64,000 bases of DNA from Strongyloides papillosus. Taxonomy: Eukaryota; Nematoda; Chromadorea; Rhabditida; Strongyloididae. A program made the translations under genes and the position numbers. The first letter of the stretch is position 1. Each line of letters opens with the position of its first letter. Positions 52,792 through 64,000 of the stretch are shown here, piece after piece. The notes below the pieces were generated by a model. The model worked only from the letters and a program-made list of their open reading frames with translations, did not search any database and was not told the origin of the DNA. Location: NCBI GenBank assembly GCA_005656395.1, contig SRSI01000066.1, positions 496,001 to 560,000 of the forward strand. Direction: 5' to 3'.

Positions 52792-55700
52792 TTATGTTGC
52801 TATTTCATTTTTAATATTCGATGTTAGTGTTTTTGCTAAAAGTTCAGAAGCTTCTGTAACTCCAACTAAATCCTCTTCGGCTCCAATATCATTAATAGGA
52901 ATATCTCCAACTTCAGCTGAATTATTTAATGTTGATGTAGTAGTTGTTGTTGGATTAACATTTAAAGCCTATAATAATGTTTATTTATTATTATATTAAA
53001 TATATTTATATTAATTTAATTACCTTTAGCCAATTCATAACCATTTGGTTTGATTGAGTAATATTACTTGGTAAAGCTGTTGGATTATTATTATTTATAG
53101 AAGTTGTTTGAGGTTTTAATGTTGTTGAAGATTTGGTAAATGCTAATAAACTATTATTTTCACCAACAGGACCAGATGTAAGAGAAACTTTTGTAATTTC
53201 TTCTTGTTTTATACCACATCCAGGAGCATTATTTTTAAGAAGATTATGATTAACAACAACACATTTTCTCATATGTTTTTCTAACGTTGAGTGGACTGAG
53301 AATGGCATGTTACAAATATAACAATGATATGTTTCTTTTCCTTGTTGTCCATGTGTTCTCATATGCCTTGTTAATTTGCTACTTTGAGCACAAGCATATG
53401 GGCATAATTGACATTTATATGGTTTTTCACCTGTATGACTACGAAGATGAACGATTAAATTTGATCTATTGGTAAATAACTTGCAACAATACACACATCT
53501 ATCTTTTTTTGTTTTTGGATCCCTACGTGCTGCAGGTTCAGCTAATTCTTCTTTATCTCCTATTCCATTTTCTATCTTTAATGATGATATTTTAGAAATT
53601 TTGGTTGCTGATACACCATCTGTATTTTTTATTAAACATTCACTTGGTGATGTTCTTCTTCTTGGATTTACAGCAGAAACTTGAGTTATTCCTTGTATTG
53701 GTTGATTATTACATGATTGTAATGTTGTCCCTCCATTTGATGACAATGAAACATTTGGATTAACACTTAAAATTGAATTTTGTCTTATATTCGATCCACT
53801 ATTATTATTATTACTTAATACAAGTTGAGCTGCCATTGAAATAGTATTTAATTTTTTTTGATCATCACCTTGACTTAAATTATTTCCTAAATTTGTGGAA
53901 TCGAGGAAACTATTATTATTAACAATAGTTTGATTGTTTGTTACAGATGAGACTCCTGAATTTCCAAGAACTGTATTTTGTAAATTAAATAAAGATGCTG
54001 CAGGATTACCTAATGAACTATAATAGTCTTGCATTGCAGAGAGAACATTACTTTGCATAAACATTCCTGATATTCCATTTGAATTGGTTGATGTATTAAC
54101 TCCTGTATTACCAATTGATGTTGATCCTGATGTTGATGAATTATTTAATGCAGCAGCAAGTGTAGCTACTTGAGCAAGAGCACTTGGTGGAGTATTTTGT
54201 AATTGAGATCCTGATATAAATGCAGCAGCAGCTGCTGCTAGTGAATTATCTTCTTCCTGTTGTCCATTAGGTAGGATATTGAGACTATTAAATAACATTG
54301 AATCTTTACGATCTATGTTTCCATTCATTGTTAAATTTTGTAATCTTGGTGATAACATTGAAGAGGTATCCATAGATGAATCTCCAACTTTTTCAGCAAT
54401 TTCCTTTAATCTTTCAGAACAAAAATTTGACAAACTAAATGCTGATTTATTTCCATTTATTCCTTTTAGTGCTCCCCCATTTGAAGCAATCATTGGTGTT
54501 GGCTTTTGAATTAACATATTTTGAGCAGGTTCTACTTGCTGTAGTAATGATGCAACATTATTGCAAGTTTGCTTACACTGTTGACATGTTACAGGACCAG
54601 ATGAGAATGGTAGTTTGTTAACTATTGGCAAATCTAAAATATATTTTTTTTACTATTATACATTTTAATTATTGAAGGACATATTAAAATTTAAGAAGCA
54701 ATCAAACAAGTTTCTCTTTTATTAACAAACTTTATTGGTCATTACTTTTCACTAATATGTAATAATTGAAATTTTTTATCAAAAATCATACTTTTAATGG
54801 TTTCCAAAAATCAACAGTATTTTTTAGTTAAAGTGATAAGTCAAAACAAGTTTTAAATGCAATTTTTAAGTATAATATAATAAAGTTGTGGTAGAAAAAT
54901 GGTAAATATTATTAAAAAATGGTATTCCTAACAATAAATATTTTTAGTTTAAATATACCAAAAAAGTTCTAATTTTGAATGAGTTTAATTTCTTTATTTA
55001 AAAAATAAAACTTCCCTAATTTCGTATTAATAAATTGTGAAAATGATTAAATTTTTGTATTCTTAAAGTTACATTTAATGATGATTATCAAAATCATGAT
55101 CAAGGCTTTTGAAAATTCGAATATCAAAACTATCTTTTTTTGTATTTAAATTATTTATAGATTAATTTATAGTTATTTTATGACAAATACATATTTGATT
55201 TAAAAATTTTTAAAAGAACTAAGTTACAATATCCTAATGTTAAATATTTTCTTATTTATCTTATAAAATTATGTTTATTTTCTCTAAAAATAAGAATTGG
55301 ACGTAATAGTAGTCATCTAAATTTCCTGTTCCCTGGTTATTTTATTTATACTTATTCTTTTCAAATATACTTTCTTTCATAACACTACAAACATATTTAT
55401 AACTCTGAGTCATTTTATTTTGTTTAAAAAATGGTACATCTGGTGGGGCACGTGATAATAAATATAATATATAATAAGTGAAAATTTTGCTGGTGTTATT
55501 TGACGAATTTTTTTAAGTTGAGTAATAATACCTTAAAAAGTAATAATGAAGATCGGCAATAATGCATTACTACTTATTCTAGAACTTAAATTGCACTTTT
55601 ATAATCATTATAATAAAATAAATTCTTTGTTAATAGATAAATATTTAACATTTTTCTTCTAAAGATCAATACTCATAAAATAGGAAAGGTCAACGGTAAT

Positions 55701-57223
55701 TTTATTTTAGATAAACAACCAACGGACTATTTTTAAACTTGGTACAGTAGTCAAATATGTAAATAAATTTTTAAGACGTCCATTACTTGTTTTTGCAAAC
55801 AATTTTAAAATCTATCCTTTATTTATTATGTGTGTAAAGTTAAATATATACTTTCTACAATAATTTTAAAAGATAAGTTTTAATTTTACAAAGACTCATA
55901 AAATACATAAAATAATAACCACATCATTTATAACACATTATAAAAAATATTTCAATATAACAAAATATTACAAAAAACAACTAACAAATTTCCTTATTGA
56001 CAAATGATAAAATTAAACTATAGCATATAAAAATATATATAAATTTTATAATTAATTTAACTTTAATATATACTCTTACTAATTTAATATTTTTAAAATA
56101 TTTCAATTCCCTATTATTATATTTTCACTATCATATATAAATATATATAATAATAATAATTTGTCTTTTGTACACAAGCTATAATATTCAAAACTTATTG
56201 AATCACTCGATTTCTCCCTATTCATTCAAAATTTCAATTAACAATAAAAACTTTTAAAATAGTTTTGAAGCTCCAATGTAAATATTTGTAAAGCCTATCA
56301 CAAGTTATGCATTCAAATCAAGCAGATATCGGAAGCATACCTCTTTTATTTACATTTCCTCATTCTTTAAAAAAAACTTTCAATTTACTTGGATTGTGGT
56401 CATAAATTTTCGAACTAATATAATAGAAAAATTTTGTAAGTATTTTTAGATTTGTTAACGTGTAAGGAGAAGTATACACAAATATAAATTTCAATCAAAC
56501 AACTAATGACGTTTTGAGATATTTTTAAAAAAAATTACTTACCAATCGTGTCCGTTGAAGCGTTAGCTTTAATCGGGTTTGCTGATAAAGATCGTCCGCA
56601 TCTTCCGTCCTAAAAAAAGATAAATATTTGTAATTTTAAGATAATTAATAAAATAAATAACTTACAAGATCATAAAGTGAACGTTTTACTCTTGTGCTTC
56701 TATAATTTGTTTCCCCAGGTGAATCACCCATTTCACATGATGATTCCTCTGATAAAGAATTTCTCCCTTCGCAACGATGCATTTTGTGTTCCAAGAATGT
56801 TGAAAACCGATTAATAGGAAAACGAAGATGACATGAACCACAAATAATGAGATCACGATTATTTGATGTTACTGATGTTCCATGTCTTTCAATAAATTCT
56901 TCAGCTGGATTTGGTGATGATGTTGCAGCATCATCACTACTTGAAGCAGAATCAGATGGAGATGCTACAGTCACATTTCTGTTGATTTGTGTCTGTGGTA
57001 ATGTTATCATTGAATCTTTAGAATTGTGATCGATTTCTGCTGATGATTCAACACCAGAATCAGAAGAAGGCATTTGTTGTGTTTGTGAAGACAATGATTT
57101 TGGAAGCGCTTTTCTACCACGCTTTTTAGGAGTTGCAATTGGTGGTACAGAATCTTGGGAGGAGAATGAATTAGAAAATTCACGTATAGATGGAATAGGG
57201 GACGACTGCTCGGGGCTATTCAT
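52792..57223 (-). CDS. bcl-11: BCL11-type zinc-finger transcription factor
   Basis: Exons 57223-56666, 56609-56543, 54633-53024 and 52968-52792 give 803 residues; intron 2 is long (54634-56542). Exon 1 holds an AT-hook-like basic patch ([10 protein letters not shown]) and the N-terminal CCHC finger of the BCL11 family ([15 protein letters not shown], then EHKMHRC). Exon 3 has a poly-Ala and Ser/Asn-rich middle, then three C-terminal fingers: [43 protein letters not shown] with HMRTH, and [21 protein letters not shown]. These match the last fingers of BCL11A/B; the third ends in Cys rather than His (C2HC form). The BCL11 internal finger pair is not obvious. In worms and mammals the factor acts in neurons and, in mammals, recruits NuRD. 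Confidence 0.93.
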
Positions 57224-59594
57224 TCAGTCCTCCTTATGTTTTTTGATTGATTTTGTAAAAATAAGTTTTTTTTATAAAACCTACTCAATGAGAAGGTTTT
57301 CACCGGGTAATTATAATATTTTATCAAAATATAAATTTGATTTTTTGGAATAAAAATGTTTTTGTACCCTTTCTTATAGTATTTGAATAAAAAGGAAATA
57401 TAGATAAAGAAGTTTTACCACACAATAATTTTCTTTCTCTAAATATTGCAATAATAAAAGTCTAAAAAAAATAATATAATATATAAAAAAAACATCTAAA
57501 CAAAATAATAAATAATAAACGATATATAATACTTTAATAATTTTGACTACCCATGAAATTATATATTTTCATTTTCTAGTAAGTTAAAAATGAGGTAACA
57601 AATTGCCTGACTAGCTCCAGGAAGAAAAATGAAAAGGAAAAGTTGATTGTAGGTGTAGTTATAAAGTAAAACATGATAAAAGATTACATAAGAGCAATAA
57701 CGTAGTATTATCTAAAAGTAGACGCCAGCCGACCTTCACCGGACAGTGTATAAAATATTTTAATCAGAATCACATACATACTAAAAATTTCATCGCATTT
57801 TTTACACAAGCGAAGGAAATATGAGAGGACGATTGATGTTTCGCAATGACTTACTACAAAGACCATCAGGTGGGCAATATATAATAAGTATATTGATAAA
57901 AATACACTCATGTCATAATTTTGATGCCGTTTCATGAATAGATAAAGATTAAAATCAAATAATATTTAAAGCTAAAAGTAAAAAAGGGGCCGGTTATCGT
58001 CCAGTTTTCGTATATATGTTGGTATTATTTGTTGGAGAACGTAAGTTAGTGCAAATTGATATGCAAACAGCTTAAGCCAATGTTCGTAAAAAATAAATAT
58101 TAATTGAAATGTTTGTTAGCATAACTGAGAAATGTTTCTGATGCTAAAATTTTAAAGATATATTTCAAGTTTACTTTTAATATAACAATAATGTATAGTA
58201 AGAAAAAGAAATATTAGATGAATCTAAAAACTGAATGTCCTCCTATTTTAAACATCCAATTATCAAAGATTAATTTATTTAATACAGTATGAAATAAAAA
58301 CTTAAAAAGCTCATAATGATTAACATATACTTTTATTCTACCTATCTATAGTCTATTTAGTATTTTTTGTTTCTCTTTGTTTCTTATCAAAAAGATATTA
58401 TATTGCAATAACGTATATATAAAAATTGGCCAAGGTCCGCAAATAAAAGTAATGCGAGGTATTTAAAATTACAAAATCAGTGGTTCTTTTACATTTACTA
58501 TACACATTTCATTGCCAATCATGATAAGTGTCTTATGATAAAACACAACTAAACAATTCTTTTTTTTTATTCTTTTTAACTCTCGGCTATATAATGTCCT
58601 TTTTTTAAAATCACCTTATCATTTTTATGCTGACAGCATCATTACTAATAATAATTATTATATTGCTTGATAACATGTTGAAGTGTATATAGAAACAATG
58701 TAAAAACTATATGATGGCTTAACTGGCTTCTATAAAATAACCATCATTATTTTTGATATCATTTATATATATTTCTATTTATGTATATATTATAAAAGTA
58801 CCAAAATTATATAAAGTTATATCTAATTATTTTATGATTGATAGGAAAAGATAGAAAAATAAATGATATTTTAATATTATATTAAAAGTTAAAATAATAA
58901 AATGACATAAAAAAGTTTAGTTAAAAAGAGGATAGAAAAGTATGAAAATAACCAACGGTCTTAAGAATATTAATATGACTAAGTTCCCGTAAAATTTGAA
59001 CATTTGTTTGAGTTATGCACAAATTTTTGACATTTATGATGGAAAGTGAAGTCTGGAAGTATGGGTCATATGATGGAAGCTTCTTGATGACGATAAAAAA
59101 ATGTTTGCTACCTATATATAAATGTTTCATAGACGCCTTTATTTTTTACACAAACAGACAATTTGATTTTGTGGAAAAAATAAACAAAGACTATAAAGTA
59201 AATAAGTAGAGAATAAGGATACCAAGTAGTTATGTTATTGCGCAGCAATAATTTTTACTTTAAAATGATAGTATAAAGCAGCTATAAAAATTGTTGCTTT
59301 GAGATTATACGCGATTGATAAAATAATGGTATTGAAATCAAAAGTAGAATAATATTGTTATGGTGTTGGAATTGAGGAAACGGAAGAGGAATGAAAACTT
59401 GTCTGGGGTACTAATGAATGTGAGGGGGAAAGTTAAAGCGAGAGGTTCTTTGTCAGTAAAAAAGATGCTTACATTAACGTCCTTCACTAGACTATTATGT
59501 TTATTTTATTTATATTCATGTATGTGTTAAGGGCTCCAAATTCAATATTACTGAGGTGATATATTTTACATTGAAAGACTAGTCATAACTTTAA

Positions 59595-59604
59595 ATTGCG
59601 CAAT
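59595..59604. promoter_or_regulatory. C/EBP or PAR-bZIP-like palindrome ATTGCGCAAT
   Basis: Perfect ten-base palindrome matching the C/EBP consensus. A nine-of-ten copy is in the island at 61095-61104. GC-rich cores are rare in this desert. Binding is inferred only. Confidence 0.3.
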
Positions 59605-61094
59605 GAGAATCGAGAAATGCAAACAAATATTTATATGTTAATAAATTTTGGATGTAGCGATTAAAATAATAAAAAAAGTAAGTTAGAAATCACTATTGAA
59701 ACTGTTGTATAATGGTTATTGTTTGTTCTTCCGGTATAACTAACAGCTTAAATTTACTGATAAAATGATATTTATGTAAAGAATGGATAATATAACAAGC
59801 ATATTTTGTATTTTTATTCTTGATCAAACAATATCCTAGGAATTTTTTTTATAATTTAATAATATTTTTTTATCTATACGTTTTATTATTTTTTAGTAAA
59901 ATTTCAATTATATTATTTATATAGAAAATATTAAAATAATTATTTCTTTCCAATTATTTTTTGTTATCTTTATATCGAAAAAAAAGAGAAAAATAGTAAA
60001 TAAAAATTAAAAATATATACATAATAGCTAAAAGTACTATCAGAAATGTAATAAAAAAGAAATTTAAAAATGATCATTGTATGATTAAAATATGCATCTA
60101 AAATAAAATCACAACTTTATAGCTAACAAAAGTAAAAAGCAAAGAAAATATAAAAAGACATTTTTCCTTATACATGTATAATAATTGTTAAACATTTCAT
60201 ATGGGCTATTAGCATTACATCAGACAGGATTCAAAATGAAAGAGCTATGATTGAAGGACAAATAACTGTTGGATAAGTGAAATGCATATATAAAAGGTAT
60301 GGAGCATGATAAGCTAGGAAGTATATTTTACATGTTTAATCTATATCTATTAACGCTATATTACGTTGATCTTCAACTATTTTAGCAAAATTAATAGTTA
60401 CTAGTTAAAAATTTTTTGAAATATTTCAATGTCCTTTTAAAAAGTTGTATTAGTAATGAAATTGAAAAGCGCCACAAGGAAATATTAATATAATAAAATT
60501 ATATGACAAAGCATAATAAAATCAACATAACTATTTATAAACTGTTATAAAATATTATATGTATGTATGCATATGTATATATATATATAAATATATATCA
60601 AAAATAATAAATTTATCAATGCAGTTATTTTGTTAAAAGACAAAATTGCAAATATTTTAACTAAAATTTATATTTCATTTCAAAGCCCTTTATTTAACAA
60701 ACAGGAAAGCGAGCCATTAGCCTTTAAACAATAAAAAGACATAATATTAGGTATGGCTTAAGTGAAGAATAAGAAAAGCTCTGTAAGATTTATATAATAT
60801 TATTTTTATTATATTCGTTAAACTTATTAAATATCATTACATACATATATTTCAAGAACCTTAGTATAACAATATATATAAATATAAATATATATATTAA
60901 AACATAATATATTAAAATTAACTACATGAAATTTTGACAAAAATTGTTGCGTAATCTCTATTCGTTTGTTATGTTTTTGCTAACTCTCAAATATTATACC
61001 TGTTTTTCATGAAAAGGATGATAAGGAAGATGTAAATGAAAGTATATGGCGAAGGTGAACATTATAGAAATAATTTGTCGAGGGGCGATCAGGC

Positions 61095-61104
61095 ATTGCG
61101 CAAA
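61095..61104. promoter_or_regulatory. C/EBP-like site ATTGCGCAAA in a GC-richer island
   Basis: One mismatch from the ATTGCGCAAT palindrome at 59595, in the middle of the GC-richer block 61010-61170 upstream of bcl-11. Possible bZIP site; unproven. Confidence 0.27.
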
Positions 61105-61374
61105 TTGAGCATTTCAATCTCTCCACCTCGCAATTTATCCCATGGCTGGTTTTATCAAGGACACTAGCATTTCTTTATTAAAAATTTAAATATGAATAAT
61201 AGTGATTGTATCCATTTTGAAATGCTTCCTTCAATAAAATAAATATATGTATAATGGTCACTGAAGAATATAATATTAACAAAAGTTTACTTAAAAAATA
61301 TTGTCAAACAAATGATATCTTTTAAAAAAAGTTTCTTTAAATAAAAGTGCAAATTTTACATTCTATTTTCTCTA

Positions 61375-61393
61375 ACTAGTGGTGACCACTAGT
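61375..61393. repeat. 19-base dyad ACTAGTGGT-G-ACCACTAGT
   Basis: Perfect nine-base arms around a single G, with a further ACTAG word at 61395-61399. Could be a dimer binding site or a cruciform; function unknown. Confidence 0.45.
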
Positions 61394-64000
61394 AACTAGC
61401 TTAAAAAGATATTAGAATTGTATTATTAAGATATTACAGGAAACGGAAAGATTTTTTTTCTGATTGGTAGGTATAAAATGGGCTCAGACTACTTAAAACA
61501 AAAAACTAGTTACAAAATGTCTGGGACTAAAAATATTCAATGGACAAGATAACAACTAATTTATATCAAATAAAATTAGGAGTTGAGTAAAAAAATATAT
61601 CAATATATTGTTTTAATATATTTAAATTACTTTAAAAAAGAATTGTAAATAAATGCTTAGTTATTTAAATACATTTACAACTGTGTACATCAAAGTAACA
61701 GCTGTTGATCAGAAACATGGACATTAAATGACTCTTCAATGTTAAATTATCCAAAGAGTTAAATAATATTAATACTTTTTATAATATCATTGTTACATGG
61801 TGTCATCAAAAATTTCAAAACAAATGCTGTTGAGAATCATAAATAAAATTATATTTTTACTTTCCTTGTCTTTTCAAAGTTATAAAACATATGAGGACAA
61901 AGAGCTACTAAACGAATAAATGTACCTCATTATCACATGTGTGGTCTTGTTTTTGTAATAAAACGTATAAATCAAAATTGATAGATTTTTTTTCTAGGAA
62001 AAATAAATTTATATTACTTTCAATTAATTATTTAACCTATAAATAAATAAAATCATTTTTAATTTATCAAGACGAAATATTTTTAAGTCACATTGAACTA
62101 ATGTCTTTATCTCATAATGTTAAATAATACTATATCAAAAAGTTACTGCTAAAAAAAGTTTAACGGAAAATTTAGTATTGTAATCAGTAGAAATTTTAAT
62201 ATTTTCTTTTTTAATTACATATTTGATTGGATTAAATACAAGTTCATATCTAAATGAATTTTTATAAAATAAATCTAAAAAATAAAATTATCTACAAGCT
62301 TTTTTAATGTCTTACATATGTCAACGATACACATAAAATGACTCTAAGAATCCAATGAAAACTACTGATTTTTCAATGGTAATTTAAAATATAATTGTTA
62401 TATTTTGATAAATTTAGTTTTATTATACATGCATCTGAATTGTTTATTTATTTCTTTTTTTTAAACATAGTTTAATTTATTTTATATTTATATTTTTTTA
62501 ACGAATATATAGAATGGATGTTTATAATACATAATAGTGTTTTACGTCATTTGATGGTTGGTAAATGTCGATAAAATTAAAAAAATATAAATTAATAGCG
62601 CAAAATATTTCTAACTAAAAATTTTAACATACATAGATAATGTACTTGTAATGTACTTAAAAAAATATAACTACTACAAGATATTAAAGGTATAAACAAG
62701 ATTAAAAAGAAATATGAATCATTTTAATTACGTTTTCTAAAAAAAATTATTTCAAATAAATTCTATCTTTATGTATTATATCAAATGCTTATATTATTTA
62801 AACCTTATAATTTAAAAAAGAAAAAAATATAGTTATGTGATGGTATTAACAAATCAACAAATTTGTGGTCTCTTCAATCCAAATTTTTCTTTATCATTTG
62901 GTCTATTGGCATTTCAAAACAACAACTAAATAACAAAAAATTTCATGTATTTAACAATATTAAAACATTGGCAAACAAAAGAGACTAAAATAATAAATAG
63001 TGGATAAAGAAAACGCCTTATTTTTGAAGTTATAATGATTGATAAGTTTAATTAACTTTTTTTTAGTTATTACAGCTATAGTGATCTAATGTGTTATATT
63101 TTAACATAAAAATCAATATTAAAGAAATATGCCATTTAATTGTCATTGAAAAGTTTTAAGTGCATAAAAGATAATAAAAAATATAAATGAAACAATACAT
63201 TATGAAATTGTGTTCTATTAATATATATATATATATTTCTAACTAGTGTTAGTTGTTAAATTATAAAAAAATATTATAAATGATACAAATTTTTTACTAC
63301 AAAATTTTTTTATAGAGAATAAAGAATTTAAAAAAAGTCATTAAAAACAACAACGATATAATATTAAAATTTCCTTCATGAAATCATTTAAAATGATCAA
63401 CTATAGAAAGAAAATAATAAATATATTATATATTTAATAATGCCGTTGGTCATACATGTAGTTTATAAAATTTATTTAAAAACATCTTCTCTTTTTAAAA
63501 ATATATGACCAACCTATAGCATTTTTTTATCCATCTTATATATTATTCTTTTTTTCTAGACTATTATTATAAAGAAAAAATCTAATAAAATAGTAATTAA
63601 AAGTAATTTACTAATTTCTTAATAATCTTACTTAATTATTATTCTCATTACACACTTTTTAAAAAAGTTTAGCCAACATAATATATATGTATATGTAAAA
63701 ATATATATAATAACATAGAAAATAATAAAGATTTAGACCACGGATCTTTTAGTATTGGCATTTCTTTTAAAATTTATGTATATATGTATATAAGAGACCC
63801 TTGCCCACAAACATTTTTATCTTGATATTGCATATTTTTCTATTTTATTCTAAAACTCTTTTGCACTTACCAAACTGCCAATAGAAGTAGAATGTATAAT
63901 ACATAACGAGACACAAATATAGTATATTTATTTTCATTGCTTTTAACTCATATCATAGACTACTCCTGAATTCTGATACTAGTAAAAATATGAAGTATCC

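Larger units (their letters stand above)
57224..64000. other. Gene-free region upstream of bcl-11
   Basis: 6.8 kb without a supported exon up to the window edge. Mostly extremely AT-rich with TA repeats (60578-60590, 63222-63237), but GC-richer islands stand out at about 57590-58060, 59370-59480 and 61010-61170. The middle of these deserts also holds small dyads (59235-59251, 61375-61393). Long noncoding flanks with islands are typical of developmental transcription factors, so enhancers are plausible; no sequence proof. Confidence 0.5.

Noticed and set aside
57708..57935. 75-codon minus-strand frame upstream of bcl-11
   Set aside because: No family match or splice support; more easily explained as part of a noncoding GC-richer island.
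59235..59251. TTATTGC-GCA-GCAATAA hairpin
   Set aside because: Seven-base stem in AT-rich DNA; too short to claim an RNA or binding site.

Overview
The window is from a very AT-rich nematode genome. Gene content fits Nematoda: a major-sperm-protein (MSP) domain gene, a mig-15 kinase, a TWK/K2P potassium channel, bcl-11 and an Aurora kinase. The low GC, very short introns (about 40-90 bases, mostly GTAAGT-type donors and TTTTAG-type acceptors) and AG acceptors a few bases before start codons (candidate spliced-leader addition) point to a Strongyloides-like clade IV worm. The species is an inference; no ribosomal or mitochondrial marker is present.

Layout. 1-2437 is AT-rich noncoding DNA with one GC-richer island (about 2088-2300). 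2438-6704 is a nearly intact DIRS-type tyrosine-recombinase retrotransposon on the minus strand. Its inverted terminal repeats, internal complementary region and TAA/TAA boundaries can all be read directly. 7478-18121 holds mig-15 (MAP4K4/TNIK type), an MSP-domain protein, a secreted two-module Cys protein (minus), a mitochondrial glutamate carrier, a possible tiny membrane protein (minus), an Aurora kinase and tRNA-Lys(UUU). 18861-27854 has five plus-strand housekeeping genes: RNA polymerase subunit RPABC4, ARL1, a SCYL3-like pseudokinase, Integrator subunit 3 and a 2-Cys peroxiredoxin. After a 3.3 kb gap come a multi-exon AT-hook gene (plus) and TRAPPC5 (minus), tail to tail. A 7 kb desert precedes a Na+/Ca2+ exchanger (39818-43552). 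This is followed by DCAF7/WDR68 (minus), a small orphan gene (plus), a very large K2P channel (minus, 46872-51558) and bcl-11 (minus, 52792-57223). The last 6.8 kb is a gene-free stretch upstream of bcl-11.

Most multi-exon models were assembled by hand from splice sites plus reading-phase continuity. Several exons (TRAPPC5, AT-hook gene, K2P ends, RPABC4 last exon, INTS3 and bcl-11 ends) are too short to show as long open frames. The genes do not form one pathway. Functional themes are membrane transport and signalling (NCX, K2P, SLC25), kinases (MIG-15, Aurora, SCYL3), Golgi trafficking (ARL1, TRAPPC5) and transcription or RNA processing (RPABC4, INTS3, BCL11, AT-hook).

The most interesting signals are: (1) the DIRS element, whose internal complementary region is the reverse complement of its own circle junction; (2) the roughly 1,100-residue cytoplasmic tail of the K2P channel, with many spaced Q-T motifs resembling dynein light chain LC8 ligands plus a three-copy peptide repeat; and (3) an AT-hook gene whose third exon changes frame, so that skipping it restores the AT-hook reading frame.
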